Shown here: piece by piece, positions 13,001 through 24,699 of the stretch
Layout of the letters: the number at the start of each line of letters is the position of its first letter
How positions within the stretch are numbered: the stretch's first letter is position 1
Source of the DNA: Orthonyx spaldingii
Lineage: Eukaryota > Chordata > Aves > Passeriformes > Orthonychidae
DNA: 64,000 nucleotides
Assembly: GCA_013397795.1 (NCBI GenBank)
Contig: VZTJ01000239.1
Span: forward strand, 371,411 to 435,410
Reading direction: 5' to 3'
Made by a program: the position numbers and the translations under genes
The notes under the pieces: model-generated
The model's input: the letters and a program-made list of their open reading frames with translations, nothing else
Databases searched by the model: none
What the model was told of the DNA's origin: nothing

Positions 13001-16000
13001 GCAGTAAAAAGCCAAGAATACATATATTTTTATTTTTTGAAATGGTCATATGGAAATAGTAAACTAGGATGTTATGTATCACAATACGATTGATGTGTTT
13101 CCTCTTTACCATTCTGGAATGGGAACAGTGACACAAATGTTTATGTACTGCAAAAGGCAAACTAGCTTCAAATAAAGAAAAACTGGATTTGAGTATAGCT
13201 ATTACAAAAAGAAAATTTTAAAACATTTAAATGAAAGAGTTTCAGTGAATTTAACAGTTTGAGAAATTCCAGTACTGTACTCACTTGCCAGCTAAACCAC
13301 CTCCTGGTGGTAAATTAGGGATATTCTCTGCAGTTAAAATACGAATAACATGAGCAAGATCAGGCATTCCTTCTTCACCCGATTTTTCCATAATTTCTAA
13401 TTTAAAAACAGAAGAAGTCCTGAATTAATACCACCCATTGGCTAAGAAATTGAAATATAAGATATTATCACTTTTTAACAGAGGCATTATGAAAAAGTTA
13501 CATGTAAACAGGAAAACACTCTTTACATTTTAGGTTAGCAGTCTTTGCATGGTGGAACAGAGTTTAAATTCATAGTCTGTCTTTCCAGTGTGCATCAAGC
13601 CTTTCGAAGAGAAATTCAGAAGCAGACTGTGAACTGAATGAAATACCCTGGAGATAGCAGCCTGTTCTCTCTGAAAAGGACAGCAGCTGGGAGTCTGTTT
13701 CATTTAGCTTCCCCTTGCAGTGCAACACATTACATGCCATAAAGCCAATGCTTCCCAGGGATTCTGTCATGCTTTGTTGTGAGTAACACCTTGTATCCTC
13801 AAAGGCCTGAATCTCCAGTGCATAAACACTCTGACCATCATGCCATCAAGAGGATATATAATGGGTAGATAATATTAGCACTCAAGAGGCCAAAACAGAA
13901 TATGGAACTGATGAGGAGTAATTAAAAATATGGTATTCTATTTTCAAAGCTGATTTATAACACAAGTCAAGTCCAGCGCTAGTAAATTCTTCTGCCTTGG
14001 AAAAGAACTGCCTAAACTGAAGTAAATCTCCACATGATCTTTTCACACGATCAGGGTCGCTGCTAAGATGAACATGTAACATCTATGTATGCACTCACAC
14101 AGGTGTAATGCTACCAGCTTCAGTCATCAGCCTCTACTCATTCAACCACTACCACAGCATAAAAGGGTTCACTAAGTTACTTACAAGCTGGAGTTGTATG
14201 CATGAGTCACTAATTTTTAAGACAGGATTTTTTTTTGAAAATCAACTAAATTAAGGAACGGAGTAAAATTTCCTATAGATACTGTTCTAGAAAAAACCTC
14301 TTTGAGCCATGAACCAGAAGAATTAAGAATGAATCCTCTCGAGTATCATCCTAAAAAAACTTGAGTCATTCTGTATCTTGGCTACTATCCAAAGATAATT
14401 TAAATAATTTAAATTTGTTAAAATTGATTATATTGTGGATGACTGACTTGGAGCCTGTAGCTTATGAGTTTCCTAAATTAGTAGAAAAGCACACCACCTA
14501 CCTACTTTAAATCCTTCATCCCAAGTTTCCTGGTATTCAAACCTTTCCTGATGTCAATCACTCATCGAGGAAGCAAGTGATATTCAGGCTTCTCTTAGGA
14601 CTACCAAGATCAACAAACTGTTTGGCAAGGTACTTGCTCACTTTGCATGAGGCAGATATGTAGTAATGCTCCCCCAAGCAATCACTTGTAGAATAATTAT
14701 ATACAAATAAGGCACTATTATGCTTCTAAGTCCCAATTTTAAGTCAGCACCATACAATCTTTGCAAAGAATAAGATAGGTGCACTACTACTAGAAGTGAT
14801 TAAAGACTGTTCCATGAAACTTGATGTGTATTATCATCCATCTATCCATTAACGATGAATCATGGCTAGCAAAGGAAATGACAGCTGAATAAGTGTGCCT
14901 GAACCTAAGGATTTTGATCACTTCTTCCACACATGCTCACACAAATTAGCCACAACTCCTCTTATACATTACATCCTTTTGTACAGTTCTACTTAGTTAG
15001 AAGTAATTGTACTGCTATAACATAATTTTGCTGAGACATATTTGACAGGAAATGTATCTTATGAATACATACTTTTCATACCAAGAGCACATCCGGTTCC
15101 GTACATAAGAAAAGTAGACAAATAGCAAGAACTAATAAGAAGAAAGACTATAAAAGCAAACAATTTATAAACATTAATTGCAAGCATAAGGGTTTTATAT
15201 CTTCTTAAAAAGGAATGAAAGCAATCACAGCTTAAGATTGCTGTATGTTTCCTGGTACCAGAAACATTTACGTTATACTGCATAATAAATTCTCAGGGAG
15301 TGCCGAATGGAACCATGAGCATCTTCTCTCCATTTCTGGAAGGTGGGAAATCAAGAATTCTGGTTGAACTAATCATTATCTTTTTCTTTTCCTGGTATTG
15401 TACTGAATCATTTTATCCAGAACCTGAACCCTCTCTTAAAAAAAAAAAAAGCTTCCTAATAGAAAATCGAGAATAAAGCGAATGAGCAAGCATGACCCGT
15501 TTTCATTACACATCAGTTAGCAGATACACACTGTGGATGTGCTTAACAAAGGCCACCACAGAAAGAAACCGAATGTTTTCAGAAACGCACTTATGGGCAT
15601 TTACAAAGTTTTCACCTTCAACTCTATGATATTAAGAATAACCCTACAGTTAACCTTGCATTGCTAATATAATTCAGACACTTAAAGAATAATTCCTGAT
15701 ATTATTATACATGTATATTCATGAAAGTCTACTACATTACTTCTAAAACACTTCTCACTAAAAGTCTAAAACTTAACTCATGGACAGGCATTTCAAAAAT
15801 TCAGGTAACATTTTACTTCAATTTTATGAAGCAAGGCCCCAGCCAGATAGCATTACAAGTTCTCCATGTTCCAGCACCTCCATTCATGCCCAGCTATCAG
15901 ATTATGACAAATCAGTTTTATATACGGTATATATTCCACATCTGTAAAATGCATCATCCAACTCAGTGGATTAACTGAGTATTTACCAATAAAACTGTTT

Positions 16001-19000
16001 AAACCTACACAGACCATGTGCCCCTATTTATGTTTTGTGGGGTTCTGTGGTTTGTCTGTTATTAACTGCAATTCTGATACACTGAAACATGTCAGAGAAC
16101 TGAATTGACTTCTGTGCCTAGTTTTGTCTTCATGGGACCAGATTTTGCATCTCTGAAAAACAGAGAGCAGACAGTAGTATTTGCAAGGGGCAGTAAGAAA
16201 AGAGTGACCTAGCATAACCTCACTACTGTCCAAAACACCTGTGGAAGGTGCCCTGGCCATGGCAGTGGCATTGGAACTTGATGATCTTTAAGGTCCCTTC
16301 CAACTCAAACCATTCTGTGATTCTGTGATTATACTTTGGAGATGAACCAATTAAATGACTCAAACCAGAAGCAGGGCTGTGCTCAGAGTCATAAATGACT
16401 CAAGCACAAGCTTAACCTCATTAAGAATTTCAGTATACTCTACAAGTGGCAGCTTTGGAATGCAGTTATCCACATTCTGTCAACCTCAAAACCAAACCAG
16501 AAAAAAAGAGCATTGGTATATAGTTCTTCCACTAGAAATCTCTGTAAACTATGACTCGCTGAGTTTGCTTTTTAATAAACCTGTTAAAACAAAACAAAAC
16601 AAAAAAATCTCTCTTGGTATTAAAACAATTCTCTTTTAAGAACTCTGGAAAGATCTTATGGCACTACTATCTCAACTCATTATACAAATATACAAAATCT
16701 CGGCATTCCACTTAGGAATGTACACAGAGTACAAATGTTACATGTGCAAGTATTAAACTGCTTTTCAACGTATTTTTAATATTTTTTTACTTTTTTAAAT
16801 CAAAGAAAAGCATGCCTTAAAACACTGCTTTTTGCCATGAGCCAGAGCTTAAAATGCCCAAGTATAATGGTGAAAAAAACCTGTTCCCTAAAAGGTTTGA
16901 CGGGTTAGTACAGTCAGCTTGAAATTCATGGTCCACAAGAGAACAGAAACAGAACAGCGTGTATTCATTAAGAACAAACACCAGTGATCAAACTAACATT
17001 GCTTCAGGAAGTCCCACAGGATTTTATACTAAGTTCTAATGTTGCCCTGATTTATATTAGTCACTCAGTCAAAGAGAAGAGTATCCAAGAGAACTCTGAG
17101 TTTACATTTTTGACAACGTGTATCTTTGCAGCTTGGGAGTTCCAAGACAAGCTTATTTTTTTCCAGAATGTTTTTACTACAGGTATAAATAAAATTGTTA
17201 TTGGCTATCAGCCAACTGCATATAACTTGTGAGCTGTTAACTCATTAACAAATTTTTTTTAAATGTTTTTCTTCCTAATTTGTGTTCAAACACCATTATT
17301 TGCTTTTTGAAAGGAAGAGTCATCCTCTAGAAAGGTATTTTAAACAAATCCATGTTATCAATGTCACAACATATCTACCAGGCTTTATATTTTTAGAATT
17401 AAAGACAGTTTAAACCTTCCAGGCACAGCTCTTTTGTACTGTTTTCTACACTACACTTAGTCAAACGACGAATGCAAAACTGAAAAAGGCAGCTGTCTTC
17501 TAACCAGAAAGAAACTCCCACCTTTCAAAACTTTTCCTAACTCCAACACTTGGGATGATACTCTTGCCCTCATGGTTTCTTGTTACTTTTAAGTCAAAAG
17601 TATACCTGCTCACTACTTAAACCTTGAAATCAGATCTGTCTTCAAAAATTCCAACATATTTCTAAACCATTTTCCTCATGCTGCTTAGTGGTTTGAAACA
17701 TTTTACTACGGCTTTTATCACTTCTGAACTAATAATATTCAAGGCACATATGTAAGGTAAACTGCAGTCCCACAACTTTTTTTTTTTTCTTTTAATTAAG
17801 GAGACTGACAAAATTACAATTTCATAGAATTTATGAATGCAAAAATTCGTTAAAAATCAGAGAAATATTTCAAGTTCTTCTGAAGTCTGTTTCATTTACT
17901 TTCTCCAGTTCTTGTCAGAATTTCCTCAAATATGCTACCTCTCATTTCTTGCTAAATGCTTGCCATTTAAAGGTCTTGAACTCTGTCCAATTAGCAGAAC
18001 ACAGAATGACACAGGGAACTCAAGCAGGAGGAAAAAAATCAAGAGCTGAAATAACAGAAGTTCAAGCTTTGGAACAATTAATTTCTCTGAAGCACTTAAG
18101 CTAAATGATCATTTTGGGTTGTATTTGGAATGACTTTGCATCAGTTTAGACTACAAACGCCCAACTATTTTTTTTGGTATGTGTATTCTTTAGTTAAATG
18201 TAATAATAGAGCTAAAATTAATCAGTTAATAGATTAGTTAATCCAGTCACTCTGATTACTAGAAAAGCCGTCAAATAACTTGTGATCTTAACACTCACTT
18301 ATAAAAGCAATAAAATCCACTGCAGTTGCATATATTTTTCACCTATTTGCTAACAGAGAGAAGCCACCAAGGAGCTGGGAATACTAACCTATAACCACTG
18401 TGCACACCTGACTGCCGCCAGTGAAGGCAACTGCTCCTGGCTCTCTCCCAGAGCCTATTAACAGCTCATGTACTCTACTCTGACACAGAAGATAACAGGT
18501 ATTTATCTTAACTAGTGTCATCTAGGAAGCCTGGGATGTAAGCCAAATTCCAAGAAACAGGCCTAGAGTTAGCATTTGAGTGACCACTAGCGCTCTCTAA
18601 TCTCAACAGAAATTACAAATATACAACCCATTTCAATTTAGACCCCATTCAAACAAGAGGTAAAGACACCACAAACAACAGCTGTGTGCTCAGAGATAAC
18701 TCATACCTGAAGACCATCATACATATACATTAAGATTTAGGGTGGCTACATCAACTTTCTAGATTAGTGAGACATTGACACAAAAACCCAGTATAGCTTT
18801 TTCTTTTTGTCAAAAACTTGCACAGAAAAAGGGAACAAATAGTACAAATACAATATTTCATAAGCAGGACATTAGCAAGATCACAATTTACTGAGCTGAT
18901 ATAACACTCTGCTAGGAGGGTAGCTGCATTTTAATCTACGAGGACAGCAGTAAAAACTTAAAGCTCACATTAAGAAAATATTTGCAGAATACCAGGACAA

Positions 19001-19329
19001 ACTAAGCACATGGCCTAAAACATTCTTCCTGACACACAAAAGTTTAGTTATAACCAGGCCTGAATTTAACCCAACATAAAGTGGCATAATGTTTTTCACG
19101 GCTTTTGTTTTCATGCTCAAGATAGTTATGACACTGTTGTGCTCACTATCACAATCAAATTGTGATTTGTTCACCATCTAGTGAACTAAATGCATTTCTT
19201 ACCTTCAACCCGTGATTCCAAGTACTTATCCAACTCAGCATCTTTTTTCACTGCCTCATCTGAGACTTTAGGAGCATTTGAAAAACAAACTAATACAATA
19301 CTCATGTTATCACGACTCCCCTATGTGAC

Positions 19330-19363
<34 letters not shown>

Positions 19364-22082
19364 GTTAGTATCTTCAGTCTTATTCTTCCTTTTTCTACTC
19401 TAATCACATTTGTACTTTTTACAAATACAGTACTACAGATAAACCTGGGGAAAAAAGAAACCCTGACAAAACCCTGTATTTTGATCAATAAAGATCTTTA
19501 AGTATCCCAACTACACTGCTCATTAGAATTAATTTTACTGATTTTCACTGTATAATCTTAGTATTGAACTTTAAATAATTATTGGACTTATCTACGTGTC
19601 ACCCATTTAAAAACAGTATCACTACAACAGGTCAGAAGTTAGATAGTCGTGTAATATTACCTGAAGACAAATTGTAGAACAACTCTTGCTGCAAAATGAA
19701 ATGGAGAATACTCTCCTATATATTAAAATACCCTAGCTCAAGCAACTAATTTGTTTTAGTTGCAGGGCATTTATGTAAGACATTATGTGCATTATAAGTC
19801 TGTTTATCAGAATGCGCCTGTGTCACACAGCACCTTGAAGCAAGTATAAAATACGAGTTTGCTTTGTATGGCCCAGCTGGGCTTACAGACTATCATATGT
19901 GCAGAAATATCACCCAGTGGCTTTTTTAGATACTAACTTTAATGCCAGTTATTTACTAACATCATCTGATGTCACATTCCTGCTCATAACTAATTTTCAA
20001 GATTATAATTCACAGCCAAAATTAAAAATACAATTCTAAGTTTCTTACAAGGAGATCAAGCAGAACCATAACTGAAACTACTGGTTTGAAAATCAAATAT
20101 TAACTTTTTTTTTTGTGTTGAACACTAAGTGTCATTAGTCACTTGTTGTTGCTATGTAAACCCAAGCTACTGGATAGTTCTAATCACCTATGACAACAAA
20201 TCCTTCTTCTGAAGCAATTAAGAATTTGACATCAGAATTACATCCTTCAGAAGTACTACTTAGGAGTTAGCCCACATTCCCTTTTGCACCAAGCATATGA
20301 AGACACCTATCACTTAGTATTATGTGGTACAATTCACTGCCTGAAGCCATAAGACAACATTCTGATATTGTTACAGAGATTCAGGATCTGACTTGGAAAT
20401 AAACACATGGTCAGCGCTCATTTTTACTGGAAGTATCCCAGAGTGACCATCCTTTCACAAAACAGGTTAAGAGCTTGGTCAGACAAGCCACAGCATTTAA
20501 ACCAATCATACACTGTATGGTATATGCTGGAATACAACTCTATTTCTGGAAAAAACACACAACTTACCCTTTAGAGTTACAAGTGTGGATTTTAGTATTT
20601 TCCTCAAAATTGCATGTTTAGTCTGTGGCCTAACAAAGGAACTCTGTTTGCACTAGTAGGAGTTGCACTTTTCAGGGAATGTTGGAAATGGAATACCTGT
20701 TTAACATAAGTAGACCAAGCAGTAATTGCTCCAAATAAACTAAATTTGAGGAGCGGAAGCAAGCTCAGATGGAGAGGTAGTGTTACTCCATTTAAGCTAC
20801 AGTGAGCTGAGGGCACCGCTTCAGGTGACAGACAAACAATACCTTGAAGAGGAGATGGTGCCAACACTGGTTTTACACAAAGGATACAAACACTACCCAG
20901 CTTCAAAGAAGAAAAAAAAAACCCACAAAATACCTTGCTCAGAATGGATTAATTTTACAAATTTTGTATTTAGAATCAAACTTTAGAGCTGGAACCATAT
21001 GCAAGCATTACCTGGGAAAATAAAACAGCCTGACTTTTGCAATTGCTATCACCCTTCCAAGCATAAAGGATGAAGCTGTATATTCTTCAGCAAGAATATA
21101 CAGTCAAAAGGGTACAGAACTTTAAGTAAAAGAAGTTGGAGAAAGGGAACTGTAGGCCAGGAACAGCTGTTAACACTGTACCCATCTAACCAGAAGATAA
21201 TTTTAGAACAGCTGCTTGGAGAAAACAGTTACATACCTTATGTAAACAAGTGTCCACTACCCAATTGCACACTTTTTCCAGGTCATCTGATACTTCAAGT
21301 CTAGACTTTACAAATTCACAGAGCTCTTCATTGCTCATTACATCCCAGATTCCATCACAAGCCAGGATGATAAACTCATCTTCTTCTGCCCTTAAAATTT
21401 CACACACCTCAGGCTCTGGAGAAACAAGTTGTTCTGTAGGGCCTTTACCATCAACACATTTGTAGTCATAGTCCCCCAGAGCTCGAGAAACTGCCAATGA
21501 ACCATTAACACGCTGAATCATTACACTGCCTCCTGCATTCTGGATTCGCTCTTTCTCCCTCGGGTTGCAAGGTTTGTGATCCTGTGTTGAAAAACAGACT
21601 TGTCCATTCCTATAGAGAACAGCTCGTGAATCACCACAGTTGATAAAGTATACATGCTCAGGTGAAATCATAACTCCCACTGCTGTTGAGCCACTTCTGT
21701 CCATGCCATTTCTGAGGTCTGAAAAATTGCGCATATACTCATCAATTTTCAAAAAGCCAGTTCTGATTCCACTCTTGACATTTTCCACTGAAGGTTCAAG
21801 AGCAGATCCAGGTTTTTCTGTCGCCCTAAAGTCTTCATTGTTAGTGATGTGTTCTAGTAAGTGTGTGGAGCAGTAATTTGCAACACGAGATCCCGCGTGA
21901 CCATCATAGACAGCAAAAAAGGACCAGTCCTCTAAGCCATGGGGAATACCTACAACAGCTGTGTGGGCATCTTCCATCTCCACTCTCCATCCCTGCATAC
22001 TGCTGAGGCCGTAACGCAAGCCATTCCCTGCACCATGAGCATTATGTTTTTCAGTTTTTGGTTTATCCAAAAATGCACCCAT
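3794..22082 (-). CDS. PPM1B: PPM1B, protein phosphatase 2C beta, coding span of five exons
   Basis: Metal-dependent (Mg2+/Mn2+) serine/threonine phosphatase of the PPM/PP2C family. Known family roles include dephosphorylating TAK1, IKK-beta and CDKs in the cytosol and nucleus. Joining 22082-21237, 19320-19203, 13396-13285, 10098-10041 and 4060-3794 gives 1401 nt: 466 codons plus TGA. All junctions are in phase and all introns are GT-AG. The N-terminus MGAFLDKPK carries Gly2, a known myristoylation site. Metal-site residues are E37, D38, D60, G61, D243 and D286; R33 is the family phosphate-binding arginine. PPM1B rather than PPM1A is indicated by AVVGIPHGLEDW, NFSDLRNGMDRSG and LYRNGQVCFSTQDHKPCNP, and by the C-terminal LAEALRQMRINHRGNYRHLL segment, which PPM1A lacks. 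Human PPM1B isoform 1 has 479 residues; the shortfall lies in the C-terminal tail. The start context is strong (A at -3, G at +4). Gene identity is very secure. Confidence 0.97.
4061..10040 (-). other. PPM1B: PPM1B intron 5, unannotated intronic sequence
   Basis: About 6 kb of AT-rich intron, donor GTAAGT and acceptor CGAAG. No interspersed repeat was recognised. Small open frames (for example 5095-5301 plus and 5732-5992 minus) lack protein-like character. The part next to the exon 5 donor contains an in-frame stop and an AATAAA and may serve as an alternative 3' end. Confidence 0.8.
9947..10040 (-). other. PPM1B: Possible alternative terminal extension of PPM1B exon 5
   Basis: If the exon 5 donor is not used, the frame continues 13 codons (VSAHFDCYTSLLI) to a TGA at 10001-9999. 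A canonical AATAAA follows on the minus strand at 9952-9947, 46 nt past the stop. The sequence after it contains a G/U-rich stretch. This would give a 391-residue protein without the exon 6 tail. Mouse and rat PP2C-beta forms of about 390 residues that diverge after residue 378 are known, which makes this plausible. It is inferred from sequence only. Confidence 0.4.
10041..10098 (-). CDS. PPM1B: PPM1B exon 5: codons 359-378, branch point for C-terminal isoforms
   Basis: A 58-nt exon. G completes the split Lys codon, then the frame reads RNIIEAVYTRLNPHRENEG and ends exactly at codon 378. The acceptor follows an uninterrupted T tract (TTTTTTTAG). The donor is GTAAGT (10040-10035), in phase 0. 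Known mammalian PP2C-beta isoforms share the first 378 residues and differ after them; this boundary is the same point. Reading through the donor gives 13 more codons and a stop at 10001-9999, described separately as a possible alternative end. Confidence 0.94.
10099..13284 (-). other. PPM1B: PPM1B intron 4, intronic sequence
   Basis: About 3.2 kb of intron with a GTGAGT donor and a TTTTTTTAG acceptor. It holds a stretch on the opposite strand (10783-11288) that looks like decayed coding sequence and is listed separately, and a short CA-rich run near 12536-12548. Nothing else is recognised. Confidence 0.8.
10783..11288 (+). pseudogene. Unidentified coding-like relic inside PPM1B intron 4
   Basis: Plus-strand frame 1 is open from 10783 to a TGA at 11029-11031. 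It then continues, with one more stop near 11071 and the next at 11286-11288, which is few stops for intronic sequence of this composition. The first 82 codons read like amphipathic helices (ELLRGLTVLTLEVTKI, EGHQLLTLLKSTKA, CSKCLQYTVMALNATEL), in the style of an ARM/HEAT or other helical protein. Just past 11031 a shifted frame also looks coding-like (SLMKLLLNIFKKSGKFAYL), which would fit a frameshifted pseudogene. I could not name a parent gene and saw no poly-A tail or target duplication. It may be chance. Confidence 0.25.
13285..13396 (-). CDS. PPM1B: PPM1B exon 4: codons 322-359, helical C-terminal domain
   Basis: A 112-nt exon. The first two bases (AA) complete the Glu codon opened in exon 3, giving EIMEKSGEEGMPDLAHVIRI and then LTAENIPNLPPGGGLAGK. 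This is the three-helix C-terminal domain shared by PPM1A and PPM1B. Compared with human PPM1B as I recall it, there are conservative changes such as V-I-R for V-M-R and L-T-A-E for L-S-A-E. The acceptor is TTAG (13400-13397) and the donor GTGAGT (13284-13279). The exon ends two bases into a Lys codon that exon 5 completes. Confidence 0.95.
13397..19202 (-). other. PPM1B: PPM1B intron 3, intronic sequence
   Basis: About 5.8 kb of AT-rich intron with a GTAAGA donor and a TTAG acceptor. It contains one short CR1 3' end at 16259-16331, an (AAAAC)n run near 16586-16606 and an A run near 15437-15450. No gene is supported. Open frames in this stretch are short and without motifs. Confidence 0.8.
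16259..16331 (+). mobile_element. CR1 LINE, short 3'-end fragment (plus orientation)
   Basis: Contains the hallmark CR1 tail: GATGATCTTTAAGGTCCCTT then CCAACTCAAACC, ending in the tandem ATTCTGTG repeats. Only about 70 bp of the 3' end survive, as expected for 5'-truncated CR1 insertions. It lies antisense to PPM1B. Confidence 0.85.
19203..19320 (-). CDS. PPM1B: PPM1B exon 3: codons 283-322 (split), end of catalytic core
   Basis: A 118-nt exon starting GSRDNMSIVLVCFSNAPKVS, the invariant block that ends the PP2C catalytic fold. D286 in SRDNMS is the last metal-coordinating aspartate. It continues through DEAVKKDAELDKYLESRVE, a helical region conserved in PPM1A and PPM1B. The acceptor is ATAG (19324-19321), preceded on the coding strand by a run of 29 T. 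The donor is GTAAGA at 19202-19197. The exon ends one nucleotide into a Glu codon, which exon 4 completes. It is too short to appear as its own long reading frame and was found by matching the expected continuation of exon 2. Confidence 0.95.
19321..21236 (-). other. PPM1B: PPM1B intron 2, intronic sequence
   Basis: A 1.9-kb intron with a GTATGT donor and an ATAG acceptor preceded by the T29 tract. No repeats other than that homopolymer were recognised. Small open frames around 20604-20986 lie on both strands and show no protein features. Confidence 0.8.
19330..19358. repeat. A29 / T29 homopolymer at the exon 3 acceptor
   Basis: An uninterrupted run of 29 A on the plus strand, so 29 T on the PPM1B strand. 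It begins 10 nt from the 5' end of exon 3 and serves as its polypyrimidine tract. Its length in the read may be affected by sequencing or assembly error. Confidence 0.9.
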
Positions 22083-22100
22083 GTTTATGCAATATTGAAT
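21237..22100 (-). CDS. PPM1B: PPM1B exon 2: 5'UTR end plus codons 1-282, catalytic core
   Basis: This exon holds most of the phosphatase domain. The 3' splice site is a pyrimidine-rich tract ending CCAG at 22104-22101. It is followed by 18 nt of 5'UTR and the ATG at 22082-22080. The frame stays open for 282 codons to ...VVDTCLHK and meets the donor GTATGT at 21236-21231 in phase 0. Visible PP2C motifs are GLSSMQGWRVEMEDAH (residues 25-40), FAVYDGHAG (56-64), DRSGSTAVG, INCGDSRAV, DHKP, GSLAVSRALGD and ILACDGIWD (240-247). They supply E37, D38, D60, G61 and D243 for the binuclear metal centre. Translation past the donor gives only a short unrelated tail, so the exon ends here. The upstream first exon is noncoding and lies across a long intron, as in the mammalian gene. 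Confidence 0.97.
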
Positions 22101-22724
22101 CTGGAAAACAGAGAAAAGAAGTCTTATTTATAAAACCACCATTCCATATAAACTTTGTTGTTCGTTTGCTGTGTTTCTTCTTTATAAAACAAGTGCTAAA
22201 GCATGCACACGTGCAAAAGTCAACAACTATATTGGAGGAAAAAATTAAAACACGACACAAATCAAGTGTGAATTTACAAAACTCTGTTTGCATTTTTAGT
22301 GGTTTGTTTGGTGGGGTGCTGTCTTTTTCGAAGAGCTGCTTCATAAAAATTAAATTATCTCCATATGAAGGCAGAATAGCTCACATACCTTTGCAGCCCT
22401 GCTGATTTTGTCATCCTCTACAGAGACTAATTTATGATGGAAAAACAACAACTGTATCACTCCTACTCTCTTTCCAGTTTTACTGTGGCATGAAGAAAAT
22501 CAATTGATGTTCATAAATAAGAACTGACTGGTCTCGCTAGCTTTGCATGTACCATGCTATTCCCTATCTTTGTAAGGCATGGCAAAAGTGACAATAAGGA
22601 AATACAGACCATCTGCCATAGGAACCAAAGCAGTAATTCCCACTTAAATACAAGAAAACCTCTCACAGGAATCTCTTCACAAATTATACTTAGTCCTTTA
22701 TAAAACAACATTTCAATATTTATT

Positions 22725-23118
22725 ATAGAATCATAGAATGGTTTGAACTGGAAAAAACTTTAAAGATCATCTTCTTCCAACCCCCCTTGCCATGGGCAGG
22801 GACACCTTCCGCTAGACCACACTGCCCAAAGCCCTACCCAATCTGGCCTTGAATATTTCCAGGGATGAGGCATCCACAACTTCTCCAGGTAACCTCTTCC
22901 AGTGTCTCACCACCCTCAGAGTAAAGAACTTCTTTCTTATCTCTAATCCAAACCTACCCTCTTACAGTTCAAAGTCACTACCCTTGTCCTATCACTACAC
23001 CTGGCCAATACTCCCTCTCTAGCCTTCTGTATGGTATCTTTAGGTACTTAAAGACCTCTAATAAGGTCTCCCCAGGCTTCTCCACACTGAACAACCTCAA
23101 CTCTCAGCCATCCCTAAA
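22725..23118 (-). mobile_element. CR1 LINE 3' fragment
   Basis: Read on the plus strand it begins with the reversed CR1 terminus (ATAGAATCATAGAATGG). It continues through the typical reversed CR1 segments CATGGGCAGGGACACCTTCC, CTCTTCCAGTGTCTCACCAC and CTTGTCCTATCACTAC to AACAACCTCAACTCTCAGCC. It is 5'-truncated at about 400 bp, has no coding capacity, and lies in the same orientation as PPM1B. Confidence 0.93.
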
Positions 23119-24699
23119 AGACTTTCATGTGTTTACACAGCATTTTAAGTTCAAAGATCTTGATGCTAAAATTTATTCAATTACAAGAGATATGAGCTAA
23201 GGGAAGTAAATCCACAGAAAGTTAGAAGTTCTTCAGTATTCGGAGACCATCTCCAGAGAGCAAGCTCACAGGTACAATGTGAATAATCTACATTGAAGTT
23301 TTAGAGGACTTCTGATTTCCTCTCCTGTACTAGACTCAGGTGTCCTACATAGACCTGAAAAACTACCTTGCCCTTTACAATGTCAGCAGAGAACACATTC
23401 TTTAATCCACAGATCTCAGAAACTCAGATACCACAACTTCTGACCATGTTAAACACCATCACCCTATGAAATCCTTAGATGTGAAAATTACAGCAAATTT
23501 CATCCAAAAAGAATTGATGAGGATACTGCAATGACTGATCCTGAGCAGTCACTGATCTCTGACACAGTAGTATCCACCAAGTCTACAGAGTCATGATAAT
23601 CTAGTTCTAGTGTAAGAATTTATTACCAGGCCAGGAAGAGGTTAATCCTTACTTCTATCATTTCCTCATCTAAACACAAACTAAGTACACACAGGACTAC
23701 ACATACATAACCCAAAGTTCACACTACCCCTCTGCTACAATGATCTCTACGCAGTGCTGAGGATCCCCACTATTACAGAGGCCCCAACAGCTTGCTCAGC
23801 AGTGTTTTGCAACGGTGGAAAGGACACACAAAGTGTATCCATCACTGAGATAAGCAGTCAAAGCTTTTCACAACCCTTTCTCTCAAAACATCTGATTTGC
23901 TTTGAGAACAAACAACATTAACCTGTGCCAGCGGTATCACAAAAGCCAAGCAAGGCAGTGCAACATCCACCAGGAACCAGAGTTCTCAGAAACTGATGTT
24001 CTCAGTTAAGAGCTGAACAAGCTCCACATAGTTTAACAGTACAACTAACACCAGTAAAGGAGACTTGTGAAAGAATTCTAATAGCTTATGATCACTTATT
24101 CACAAATTACACACAATACAAAGCTATTTTAAAAGCACAAAAAGACTTCTTACCAATAAAACTGTCATACAGAACGGAAATGCTGCCAAAATGACAGATA
24201 TCCTCCAACACTTCAGACCTTCTATGAGATTCCTTTAATTGTGTTAAGTATGTCCTTACATTCTTAAAATCAAAAATGTGAAAGAAATCATGTGACCGAG
24301 TAAGGAAAAAGATTAAAACCTATGTAACTGCAAAGGCCTGTGAGTTCAGTATTGTGTTATGTTTCATATATTTAAAATAGAACACACTTAAAAAAAAAAC
24401 ACCAAGGCACGTGTCACATCTTAGTTTTACCTACTTCATAAGTAGCTTTACTTTTTTACAATTCGTAAGAAAACGGGAAAAAAAAGAAAATCACATTATT
24501 CAAGGTTATGTCTTAATATTCTAAATATCCCATTTAAGATTGCAAATAAAGGGTACAGATATTGACCTGCAATCAGTAAGTCTAGGAAACAATTTGTGTC
24601 CTTTGCTTCTTAGGCTTTCATCACACCTCTCCAGGAAGAACACAGCTCTACCTTCTCTATCCCTCCCATGACAGTGTTGGAAGCTTGGGTCTTTTTGCC

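Noticed and set aside
21186..21236. Continuation of the exon 2 frame past codon 282
   Set aside because: A GTATGT donor lies exactly where PPM1B exon 2 ends, and the extra 16 residues match no family member. The true continuation was found at 19320.
21186..22082. Calling the gene PPM1A
   Set aside because: PPM1A is very similar, but residues 41-55, the NFSDLRNGMDRSG block and the C-terminal exon with LAEALRQMRINHRG fit PPM1B, not PPM1A.
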